A stretch of 7,555 nt of DNA, taken from NCBI GenBank assembly GCA_027451915.1, contig DAIDHU010000561.1, forward strand, positions 1 to 7,555, given 5' to 3'. The notes below the pieces were generated by a model. The model saw nothing but the letters and a program-made list of their open reading frames with translations. It was not told where the DNA came from and ran no database searches. The translations under genes and the position numbers were made by a program. Source of the DNA: Thiomonas sp. Lineage in GTDB: Bacteria > Pseudomonadota > Gammaproteobacteria > Burkholderiales > Burkholderiaceae_C. Within the stretch, counting starts at the first letter, position 1; every line of letters starts with the position of its first letter. This document shows, one piece after another, positions 1 through 7,555 of this stretch.

Positions 1-215
1 CCCCCGGTCACGGTCACGGTCACGGTCACGGTCACGGTCACGAGCACGAGCACGAGCACGAGCACGAACACGAGCACGAGCACGAACACGAGCACGAGCA
101 CGGCCACGAACACGGCCACGGGCAAGGATCGGGGCGGGCTCGCGAAGCCGGCGGCGCACAGCTCGCCGACCCCCTGCCCCAGGGCGCGGGCCATCCCGCG
201 CGGCCGCGAGGCTGA
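1..215 (+). CDS. ureE: UreE urease nickel metallochaperone, C-terminal fragment with His-rich tail
   Basis: Only the end of the gene is present; the peptide-binding and metal-binding core domains lie left of the window. The frame is read from base 3 and ends at TGA 213-215. It shows 19 consecutive X-His dipeptides: six Gly-His, ten Glu-His, then Gly-His, Glu-His and Gly-His. About 31 further residues rich in Gly, Ala, Pro and Arg follow. UreE proteins bind nickel and pass it to the UreD/F/G complex on apo-urease, and a His-rich C-terminus that binds several extra nickel ions is a known variable trait of the family. Identity rests on this tail plus the position 4 nt before ureF, the usual ureE-ureF-ureG order. 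The His tail is long, and its perfect alternation is unusual. A different His-rich metal-binding protein is possible but unlikely here. Confidence 0.85.
   Translation, partial: PGHGHGHGHGHGHEHEHEHEHEHEHEHEHEHEHGHEHGHGQGSGRAREAGGAQLADPLPQGAGHPARPRG
6..119 (+). repeat. Hexanucleotide tandem repeat encoding (Gly/Glu-His)19
   Basis: Nineteen 6-nt units in frame with ureE. Units 1-6 (6-41) are all GGTCAC. Units 7-16 (42-101) are GAGCAC, with two GAACAC variants at 66 and 84. The last three units are GGCCAC, GAACAC and GGCCAC. Because the unit is six bases, gain or loss of units changes the number of His residues without shifting the frame. The two blocks of near-identical units suggest expansion by slippage. 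Confidence 0.95.
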
Positions 216-219
216 GGCC

Positions 220-939
220 ATGCACGGCAGCACCTCTGGCCCATCGGCCGCTGGCCTCCCCTCGCCGGAGCTGGCGATGATGTGGTTGTCCTCCCCGGCG
301 CTGCCCGTGGGCGGCTTCAGCTACTCCGAGGGCCTGGAGGCCGCGGTGGATGCGGGCGTGGTGCTCGACGAGGCCGGCGCGCTGCGCTGGTTGCGCGGCC
401 AGTTGCAACTGGTGCTGGCGCGCGCCGAACTGCCGGCCGCCGCGCGTTCCCACGCGGCATGGCTCTGCGACGACCTGCCGCGCCTGCGCGAGGTGCAGGC
501 CTGGGTGCTGAGCACCCGCGAAAGCGCCGAGCTGCGCCTGCAAAGCCAGCAGATGGGGCGTTCGATGCTCGACTGGCTGGCTCGCCTGCTGCCCGGGCAT
601 GCCTTGCTGGAACGGGCCGCGCGCCTGGGCACGCCACCCTGCTGGCCCCTGGGCTTCGCGCTGGGAGCCTGCGCGCTGGGCCTGGACGCCCCGCGCATGC
701 TGCATGCGCTGGGCTTCGCCTGGCTGGACAACCAGGTGCAGGCAGCTCTGCGCGGCGTGCCCCTGGGCCAGAGCAGCGGCCAGCGCCTGCTGCACGCCCT
801 TTCGCAGGACCTGCCCGCCGCGGTGGCGCGGGCGCTGGAACTGCGCGATCGCCCCGAACTCTGGCAAAGCTTTTCCCCCATGCTGGCCGTGCTCAGCGCG
901 CGCCACGAGACCCAGTACTCCCGATTGTTCCGATCCTGA
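220..939 (+). CDS. ureF: Urease accessory protein UreF
   Basis: A 239-residue protein of normal UreF length. UreF bridges UreD, bound to apo-urease, and the GTPase UreG during nickel insertion, and is thought to gate UreG activity; it is cytoplasmic and mainly helical. Family signatures are visible: SSPALPVGGFSYSEGLE at residues 24-40, RESAELRLQSQQMGRS at 100-115, VPLGQSSGQRLL at 180-191, and the conserved C-terminal tail RHETQYSRLFRS at 228-239, which inserts at the UreG/UreD interface in known complexes. The ATG at 220 is chosen because GCGAGG at 206-211 gives a Shine-Dalgarno match with an 8-nt spacer. The gene starts 4 nt after the ureE stop and ends 8 nt before ureG, so the three are almost certainly one transcript. 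No missing motif or frame problem is seen. Confidence 0.96.
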   Translation: MHGSTSGPSAAGLPSPELAMMWLSSPALPVGGFSYSEGLEAAVDAGVVLDEAGALRWLRGQLQLVLARAELPAAARSHAAWLCDDLPRLREVQAWVLSTRESAELRLQSQQMGRSMLDWLARLLPGHALLERAARLGTPPCWPLGFALGACALGLDAPRMLHALGFAWLDNQVQAALRGVPLGQSSGQRLLHALSQDLPAAVARALELRDRPELWQSFSPMLAVLSARHETQYSRLFRS

Positions 940-947
940 GGCCCGCC

Positions 948-1622
<675 letters not shown>

Positions 1623-1631
<9 letters not shown>

Positions 1632-2483
1632 CCACACGCGGGGCGCGCAGGCAGCCAGGCCCCAGGCCTGGCTGCGCCAGGCGGCCCAGGCGCTGCGCAG
1701 CAAACGGGCCACCGGCTCGATGCGCCCGGCCAGGGCCCGCAGGACCAGCACCCCGGGCTGCGGCGAGGTGACACCGGCGCGCAGTCCCTCGGGCAGCACC
1801 GCCACGAGGGCGCGCGCCGTCTCCAGCAAGGCCTCGCGGCGCGCGGCGTCCAGCGGAGTTCCGGCAGCCAGCAGCAGCGTGCCCAGCGCGGCCTGCCCGT
1901 CCAGGCCGCCCGGCGCCTCGCGCAAGACGAGGTCGCCCCCGTCGATGCGTCCGCGCTCCAGCCACAGGCCGGGAATCTCCAGGTGCTGGGTGAAGCTGCC
2001 GCGGGCGAAGGCGTCGCCCGCGGCGGGCCGGCCCAGCGCGAGCATGTCCCAGGCCATCATCTCCGCCCCCGGCTCCAGCTCGAACACGGCGCGATTCTCG
2101 GCGATGCAGTCCTCGTAGGCCAGGCTTTCCAGAGGCAGCTATTCCAGGCGCGCGCCCTCGGCCACGCGCGCGTGCAGGGCCTGCGAGGCGCTGGCGCCCA
2201 GGCTTCGGTAAAAGCGCGTGGCCCCTGGCGTGGTCAGCAAGGCGTGGGCGCCGGCCTGCAGTTCCAGGTCCACGCGCACCCTGTCCCCGCCGGCCATGCC
2301 GGCGGGCGGGTGCACCAGCACATGGTGACACACCGCGTCGCCTTCAGGGTACAGGGCCGCCAGCACGCGCAGCGCGCCCTCGTGCAGGTGCCAGGCGCTG
2401 GTGCGCCCCTGGCGCAGGGCGTAGCGAAGTCGCAGGCGCGAGTCCCAGCCGGTCGAGGCCTCGGGGTGCCGGAGGTCGAGCAT
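1623..2483 (-). pseudogene. ureD: Urease accessory protein UreD (UreH), interrupted by in-frame amber codon
   Basis: Read through, the frame spans 286 codons plus stop, normal for UreD, the scaffold that binds apo-urease and carries nickel from UreF/UreG through an internal tunnel. Conserved stretches lie on both sides of the break: LYPEGDAVCHHVLVHPP (44-60), GGD (65-67), ALLTTPGATRFYRS (81-94), then LPLESLAYEDCIAENR (116-131), FTQHLEIPG (164-172) and the C-terminal PRVWST. Codon 115 is TAG where the family has Trp (LEWLP), and the frame is unchanged across it. Translation would end after 114 residues. The downstream part could restart only at a GTG at 2087, with no convincing ribosome site. 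The ATG at 2483 has GGGGAGG at 2495-2501, 11 nt upstream. The gene follows the DUF4197 gene by 7 nt. Either this is a recent pseudogene, the stop is a sequence error, or it is read through; one base decides. Confidence 0.92.
2139..2141 (-). other. ureD: In-frame amber stop codon (codon 115) in ureD
   Basis: The + strand reads CTA, so the coding strand reads TAG. A C at 2140 in place of T would give TGG, the Trp expected between Leu-Glu and Leu-Pro in UreD. The change is therefore a single transition, with no insertion or deletion nearby. Confidence 0.93.
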
Positions 2484-2490
2484 GCGCGGC

Positions 2491-3333
2491 TCAGCCTCCC
2501 CGAACGGCGCCGAAGACCTTGCGCACCAGGGCCGAGCCGGCGGCCGCCGGGTCGGAGCGAATGGACTTCTCCTCGTCGCCGATGGCCTGGTACAGCCTGT
2601 CCAGCGCCTGCTGGGTCACGTACTGGTCGATGCTGGCCTGGTCCTGCCGGACCAGTCCGAAGCGCGAGGCCTCGGAGGCATAGCGGTCGTAGGTCTGCGC
2701 CAGCCCCACCTTGCGGGTCTGCTGGTGCACGATGGGCAGGAAGCTGCGCTGCAACTGAGCCTGGGTCTTGGAGCGGAAGTAATCGGTGGCCGCGTGGTCG
2801 CCGCCGGTGAGGATGTTCTTCGCGTCGGTGATGCTCATCTGGCGCACGGCGGATACCAGCAGCGAGCGGGCCTCGGGCACGGCCGCCTCCGCGGCGCGGT
2901 TCATCGCCAGCTGCAAGGCGTCGGCCTGCGCGCCCAGACCGGCCATGCGCATCAGGCTGGAGGCCTGCTGCAGCGCGGGCGGCAGGGGAATGCGCCACTG
3001 CGGGCTGCCCCAGAATCCGTCGCGACGACCCAGCGTGGATACCGCCACGTCCACGCCCCGCCCCAGCGCGTCCTTCAGGCCCTGGCCCACCTGGCTGTCG
3101 CTGAGCGCGCCCAGCTGCGCCCCGCCCCCCACCGGCGCGGCCGCCGTTCCGGGCGAGGCGTTGCCGGGGGCGCTGCCCGCGAGCCCGCCGGGCAGCCCGC
3201 CGGGCAGGGCCCCGCCCAGCTGCTTTTGCAACGAGCCCAGGTCGAAGCTCCAGGCGCTCGCCGCCGGCCAGGCACAGGCCGCGCCCAGGGCGCCGAACAA
3301 GCACGCGCGGCGCGCGCCTTCCCACCGATTCAT
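2491..3333 (-). CDS. DUF4197 domain protein, secreted/periplasmic, unknown function
   Basis: A 280-residue protein matching the DUF4197 family, whose function is not established. Residues 1-27 look like a Sec signal peptide: basic start (RRA at 8-10), an Ala/Gly/Leu core, and cleavage expected after Ala-Ser-Ala at 25-27, giving a periplasmic product. A low-complexity Gly/Pro/Ala linker covers about 41-75. The DUF4197 core runs from about 76 to 278, with recognisable stretches GLKDALGRGVDVAVS (85-99), RIPLPPALQ (114-122), MNRAAEAAVPEA (144-155), MSITDAKNILTGGD (166-179), KVGLAQTYD (208-216) and the terminal LVRKVFGA. The start at 3333 is preferred over an in-frame ATG at 3396 because it has GGGGAG 6 nt upstream and puts the signal peptide at the N-terminus. 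ureD begins 7 nt downstream, so the two are probably cotranscribed; no functional link to urease is known to me. Confidence 0.9.
   Translation of the reverse strand: MNRWEGARRACLFGALGAACAWPAASAWSFDLGSLQKQLGGALPGGLPGGLAGSAPGNASPGTAAAPVGGGAQLGALSDSQVGQGLKDALGRGVDVAVSTLGRRDGFWGSPQWRIPLPPALQQASSLMRMAGLGAQADALQLAMNRAAEAAVPEARSLLVSAVRQMSITDAKNILTGGDHAATDYFRSKTQAQLQRSFLPIVHQQTRKVGLAQTYDRYASEASRFGLVRQDQASIDQYVTQQALDRLYQAIGDEEKSIRSDPAAAGSALVRKVFGAVRGG
3184..3207 (-). repeat. 12-nt perfect tandem duplication in DUF4197 linker
   Basis: The unit CCCGCCGGGCAG (+ strand) occurs twice back to back at 3184-3195 and 3196-3207. It encodes Leu-Pro-Gly-Gly twice in the linker after the signal peptide, and a degenerate third copy (Leu-Ala-Gly) follows in the protein. 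It is in frame and probably only a length-variable spacer. Confidence 0.85.
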
Positions 3334-3421
3334 GTCACGCTCCCCGGCGCGCTCCCGCCCACGGCAGGCCGGCGCGCCCTTCACAGCCATTCCCAAGCAT
3401 ATCGAGCAAGAACCATGCCGA
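3334..3421. other. 88-bp spacer between DUF4197 gene and acyl-CoA synthetase
   Basis: Apart from the Shine-Dalgarno site of the DUF4197 gene, I see no convincing promoter, hairpin or small gene here. The DUF4197-ureD pair may be read through from the upstream ligase or may have a weak promoter I cannot recognise. Confidence 0.5.
3340..3345 (-). promoter_or_regulatory. Shine-Dalgarno site deciding the DUF4197 start
   Basis: The - strand reads GGGGAG, 6 nt before the ATG at 3333. It supports this start over the in-frame ATG at 3396, which would place 21 charged residues before the signal peptide. Confidence 0.7.
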
Positions 3422-5101
<1,680 letters not shown>

Positions 5102-5107
5102 GGATGT

Positions 5108-5113
5108 CTCCTC
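5108..5113 (-). promoter_or_regulatory. Strong Shine-Dalgarno site of the minus-strand acyl-CoA synthetase
   Basis: The - strand reads GAGGAG, 6 nt before the ATG at 5101. It is a near-ideal ribosome-binding site and fixes the start of this gene. Confidence 0.8.
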
Positions 5114-5178
5114 ACCTTTTTGGGGTTATTGTGCGTTCCTGCCAGCCTAGCGAGCTTTGATGCAGCGCAGGACCCAGG

Positions 5179-5194
5179 GGCAACCCTTGTTGCC
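5179..5194. promoter_or_regulatory. Perfect inverted repeat, candidate operator between divergent ligase genes
   Basis: GGCAAC, a CCTT spacer, then GTTGCC: 6-bp perfect arms. A further GTTGC occurs at 5200-5204, in the same orientation as the right arm. The element overlaps the -35 of a candidate promoter for the + strand ligase and lies 78 bp upstream of the - strand ligase start, so a repressor bound here could affect both. No regulator gene is present in the window to pair it with. Confidence 0.35.
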
Positions 5195-5219
5195 AAGAGT
5201 TGCACACCCGACCCAGAAT
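5190..5219 (+). promoter_or_regulatory. Candidate sigma-70 promoter for the plus-strand ligase
   Basis: TTGCCA (5190-5195, 5 of 6 to consensus), an 18-nt spacer, and CAGAAT (5214-5219, 4 of 6). This would start transcription near 5226, about 30 nt before the ATG at 5258. In GC-rich DNA such matches are suggestive only. I could not find a comparably good match for the - strand gene. Confidence 0.3.
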
Positions 5220-5243
5220 CGGCCCGCCCCCACCGTGGATTCG

Positions 5244-5249
5244 ACGAGG
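5244..5249 (+). promoter_or_regulatory. Shine-Dalgarno site deciding the plus-strand ligase start
   Basis: ACGAGG lies 8 nt before the ATG at 5258. This supports 5258 as the start rather than the next in-frame ATG at 5264 or any codon in the long open frame upstream. Confidence 0.6.
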
Positions 5250-5257
5250 CCCTTGCC

Positions 5258-6817
5258 ATGATCATGCCGGCGCGCAGCCAGACCCTGTTCGACCTGCTGG
5301 AGCGCAGCGCGGCGCGCTACCCCCAGCGCCTGGCCATCGCCTGCGGGGACACGCGCTGGAGCTACGCGCAGTTCGCCGACGTATGCGAGCGCCTGGCCCG
5401 CGGCTTGCATGCGCTGGGCGTGCAGCGGGGCAGCCACGTGGCGCTGCTGTCGCGCAACTCCCATGCCTTCGCGGCCATGCGTTTCGCGCTGGCCCGCCTG
5501 GGCGCGGTGCTGGTGCCGGTGAACTTCATGCTGGGCGCGGCTGAGGCCGGCTTCATCCTGCGCCATTCCGAATCCATGCTGCTGGCCAGTGACAGCGAGT
5601 TCGCGCCGGTGGCGCGCGAGGCCGCCCGGGCGAGCTCGGTGCGCCATTTCGTGTGGCTCGAGTCCGAGCGCGCCAGCCAGCCGGCGCAAGGCATGATCGA
5701 CTGGACCGAGTTGCTGCGTGTGCAGGGCGAGGCGCCCCAGCCGGCGCTGCAGGGCTCGGAGGCCGCGCAGATCGTCTACACCAGCGGCACCGAGTCGGCG
5801 CCCAAGGGCGCCGTGCTCAGCCACGAGGCGCTGCTGTGGGAATACGTCAGCTGCGTGGTCGGCGCCGACATCGGCTCCGAGGACCTTCTGCTGCACGCGC
5901 TGCCGCTGTTCCACTGCGCGCAGCTCGACGTATTCCTGGGCCCGGCGGTGTACGTGGGCGCCAGCAACGTGATCACCGCGCAGCCCTCGCCCCAGGGCCT
6001 GCTGGCGTTGATCGGGGAGCACCGCATCAGCTCGTTTTTCGCGCCGCCCACGGTATGGATCGGCCTGCTGCGCTGCCCGGACTTCGACACCACCGACCTG
6101 GGCAGCCTGCGCAAGGGCTACTACGGCGCGTCGATCATGCCGGTGCAGGTGCTGCGCGAACTGGCGCAGCGCCTGCCCCGGGTCCGGCTGTGGAACCTGT
6201 ACGGCCAGACCGAGATCGCGCCCCTGGCCACCTTGCTGCAGCCCGAGGACCAGTTGCGCAAGCCCGGCTCGGCGGGGCGCGCGGCGCTGAACGTGCGCAC
6301 CCGCGTCGTGGACCAGCACATGCGCGACGTGGCGCCCGGCGAGGTGGGCGAGATCGTGCATCGCTCGCCCCAGTTGATGAGCGGTTATTTCCGCGACCAG
6401 GCGAAGACCGAGCAGGCCTTCGAGGGCGGCTGGTTCCACTCCGGCGACCTCGGCCGCCTGGATGCGCAGGGCTACCTGTACGTGGTCGACCGCAAGAAGG
6501 ACATGATCAAGACCGGGGGCGAGAACGTGGCCAGCCGCGAGGTGGAGGAATGCATCTACCTGCTGCCCCAGGTCAGCGAGGCAGCGGTGGTGGCGCTGCC
6601 GCATCCGCGCTGGATCGAGGCCGTCACCGCCTTTGTCGTGCTCAAGTCCGGCCAGCAACTCGACGAGGCCGCGCTGATCGCGCATTGCGAGAACACGCTG
6701 GCGCATTTCAAGGCGCCGAAAAAAGTGGTGTTCCTGGACGCGCTGCCGAAGAACCCCAGCGGCAAGCTGCTCAAGCGCCGCCTGCGCGACGAGTACGCCG
6801 CGCTGTACCAGGCCTGA
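5258..6817 (+). CDS. Acyl-CoA synthetase (AMP-forming), FadD-like
   Basis: A 519-residue ANL-superfamily ligase, the usual length for the FadD/fatty-acyl-CoA synthase branch. It would make an acyl-CoA from a free acid, ATP and CoA in the cytoplasm. Motifs in order: TLFDLLERSAARYP near the N-terminus (9-22); P-loop YTSGTESAPKG (174-184); ALPLFHC (214-220); LYGQTE (314-319); SGDLG with the ribose-binding Asp (395-399); the linker and A8 loop DRKKDMIKTGGENV (411-424) followed by SREVEE; and catalytic K503 in PKNPSGKLLKRRLR. All expected catalytic residues are present. It differs clearly from the - strand ligase, so the pair is not a recent tandem duplication. The open frame runs far upstream of 5258, but that stretch is antisense to other genes. 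The product converges on a CoA-transferase gene. Substrate is unassigned; a fatty, branched or aromatic acid all fit. Confidence 0.93.
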   Translation: MIMPARSQTLFDLLERSAARYPQRLAIACGDTRWSYAQFADVCERLARGLHALGVQRGSHVALLSRNSHAFAAMRFALARLGAVLVPVNFMLGAAEAGFILRHSESMLLASDSEFAPVAREAARASSVRHFVWLESERASQPAQGMIDWTELLRVQGEAPQPALQGSEAAQIVYTSGTESAPKGAVLSHEALLWEYVSCVVGADIGSEDLLLHALPLFHCAQLDVFLGPAVYVGASNVITAQPSPQGLLALIGEHRISSFFAPPTVWIGLLRCPDFDTTDLGSLRKGYYGASIMPVQVLRELAQRLPRVRLWNLYGQTEIAPLATLLQPEDQLRKPGSAGRAALNVRTRVVDQHMRDVAPGEVGEIVHRSPQLMSGYFRDQAKTEQAFEGGWFHSGDLGRLDAQGYLYVVDRKKDMIKTGGENVASREVEECIYLLPQVSEAAVVALPHPRWIEAVTAFVVLKSGQQLDEAALIAHCENTLAHFKAPKKVVFLDALPKNPSGKLLKRRLRDEYAALYQA

Positions 6818-6819
6818 GC

Positions 6820-6843
6820 CCGGGGCCTGCGCCCGGGCCCCGG
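6820..6843. terminator. GC-rich hairpin between convergent genes, possible terminator
   Basis: CCGGGGCC (6820-6827) and GGCCCCGG (6836-6843) form an 8-bp perfect stem with an 8-nt loop; an alternative 7-bp stem, GCCCGGG (6818-6824) with CCCGGGC (6832-6838), is mutually exclusive. There is no T tract on either side, so it is not a textbook intrinsic terminator. Its place in the 35-bp gap between two converging stop codons makes a role in ending both transcripts plausible. Confidence 0.35.
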
Positions 6844-6852
6844 CGCGCCGGA

Positions 6853-7555
6853 TCAGGGCCAGCGCGGCGGGGAACTGCCGAGCTCGGCGGCGGGAAGATC
6901 CCAGCGCGTGTCCACGCCCTCGATGCGCCAGGGTGCGCGAAGGCGTCGCGCCGGGCCCCAGGGGGTGTGCTCGATCGCCGGCTCCAGATCGGCCTCGTCC
7001 AGCGGGGCGTGGGCCCCCGCTGCCTCGGGCGGCGGGCTGTCGAGCAGCAGCTCGGCGGTGCGCGCCAGCGACAGGCGCGCGCGCAGGGCGCCAGCGCCCT
7101 GCGCGCGCAGGCTCAGCCCTCGCAACACGGCGGCCGCCATCAGGTAGCCGGTGGCATGGTCCAGGGCCTGCACCGGCAGCGGCATCGGCCGGGCCGCCCC
7201 GGCCTGGCGCATGCCGGCCTCGGCGATGCCGCAGCTCATCTGCACCAGGCTGTCGAAGCCGCGCCGCGCGGCCCACGGGCCGGCCCAGCCGTAGGCGTCC
7301 AGGCAGACGTCGACCAGGCCGGCGCGCAGGCCCTGGCGCACCGCGGCGCCCAGGCCCAGCGCCTCCAGCGCCCCCGGCCGCAGCCCATGCACGAACACAT
7401 CGGCGCCGGCGAGCAGATGGGCGAAGGTCTCGCGGCCCTGCGGGGTCTTCAGGTCCAGCCGGGCGCAGTGCTTGCCACGCGTGACGTCGGGAACCACGCC
7501 CGGCTCCCGCCACTGCGGGGCATCGATGCGAAGCACCGTGGCACCCAGGCCGGCC
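6853..7555 (-). CDS. CoA-transferase family III (CaiB/BaiF), partial (N-terminus beyond window)
   Basis: The last 233 residues of a formyl-CoA transferase/CaiB/BaiF-type enzyme, which moves CoA from an acyl-CoA to a free acid or acts as a racemase in some members. The frame is open to the right edge. It enters the window with AGLGATVLRID, a typical family stretch ahead of the nucleotide-binding fold, so roughly the N-terminal third or more is missing. Visible features are VTRGKHCARLDLKTPQGR (24-41 of the fragment), GADVFVHGLRPGALEALGL (50-68), LDAYGWAGPW (85-94), and RRGFDSLVQ (97-105), where the Asp at 101 is the likely catalytic residue forming the acyl-CoA anhydride. The C-terminus RWDLPAAELGSSPPRW looks complete. 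A GTG at 7536 could be mistaken for a start, but homology continues upstream of it. Convergent with the FadD-like ligase; both act on acyl-CoAs. Substrate unknown. Confidence 0.88.
   Translation of the reverse strand, partial: AGLGATVLRIDAPQWREPGVVPDVTRGKHCARLDLKTPQGRETFAHLLAGADVFVHGLRPGALEALGLGAAVRQGLRAGLVDVCLDAYGWAGPWAARRGFDSLVQMSCGIAEAGMRQAGAARPMPLPVQALDHATGYLMAAAVLRGLSLRAQGAGALRARLSLARTAELLLDSPPPEAAGAHAPLDEADLEPAIEHTPWGPARRLRAPWRIEGVDTRWDLPAAELGSSPPRWP

Noticed and set aside
6..119. Tandem repeat as a CRISPR array or replication iterons
   Set aside because: The units are 6 nt with no spacers and keep the ureE frame with alternating His codons, so they are coding repeats.
38..244. - strand Cys/Ser-rich 68-residue frame
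   Set aside because: It is the antisense reading of the GGTCAC/GAGCAC repeat and has no independent support.
282..947. N-terminal extension of UreG to 449 residues
   Set aside because: The extension is an out-of-frame reading of ureF, and UreG homology and a good ribosome site begin at 948.
2139..2141. Amber codon as a programmed pyrrolysine or selenocysteine-like recoding site
   Set aside because: TAG is not a selenocysteine codon, the position is Trp in the family, no pyrrolysine genes are in view, and a simple TGG-to-TAG change explains it.
3334..3396. Longer DUF4197 protein starting at 3396
   Set aside because: It would put 21 charged residues before a clear signal peptide; the ATG at 3333 has a better placed ribosome site.
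5147..7513. 788-residue - strand open frame opposite the FadD-like ligase
   Set aside because: Low-complexity Ala/Gly/Arg/His-rich translation with no domain; it is the antisense shadow of the ligase and an off-frame reading of the CoA-transferase gene.

Overview
The window is GC-rich bacterial DNA with dense, short-gapped genes. The style of the urease accessory proteins, the DUF4197 protein, the paired acyl-CoA ligases and the CaiB/BaiF-type CoA-transferase suggests a betaproteobacterium, probably Burkholderiales. This is an impression from protein style, not a database result.

Left part (1-2483): urease maturation genes. The window opens in the last codons of ureE, which here encode a long alternating Gly-His/Glu-His nickel-binding tail. 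ureF and ureG follow on the + strand with gaps of 4 and 8 nt. ureD lies on the opposite strand and converges on ureG, the two 3' ends overlapping by 9 bp. UreD, UreF and UreG form the chaperone complex that loads nickel into urease, with UreE delivering the metal. The structural genes ureABC are not in the window and may lie upstream of base 1. The most striking observation is that ureD carries an in-frame TAG at codon 115, where the family normally has Trp, while everything before and after it in the same frame reads as normal UreD.

Middle (2491-5101, - strand): a DUF4197 protein with a signal peptide sits immediately upstream of ureD, 7 nt away, so ureD is probably cotranscribed with it. 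Upstream of that, after an 88-nt gap, is a medium-chain-type acyl-CoA synthetase.

Right part (5102-7555): a 156-bp divergent intergenic region holds a perfect 6-bp inverted repeat and a candidate promoter. It separates the - strand ligase from a second, FadD-like acyl-CoA ligase on the + strand. That second gene converges, across a GC-rich hairpin, on a family III CoA-transferase whose N-terminal part runs off the right edge. The right half looks like an acyl-CoA activation and CoA-transfer neighbourhood; the substrate cannot be read from the sequence.

No RNA gene, CRISPR array, insertion sequence or phage gene was seen, and no gap between genes exceeds 156 bp. I found no convincing new system. 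The points worth checking are the ureD nonsense codon, the displaced and convergent ureD, the repeat-encoded His tail, and the divergent ligase control region.
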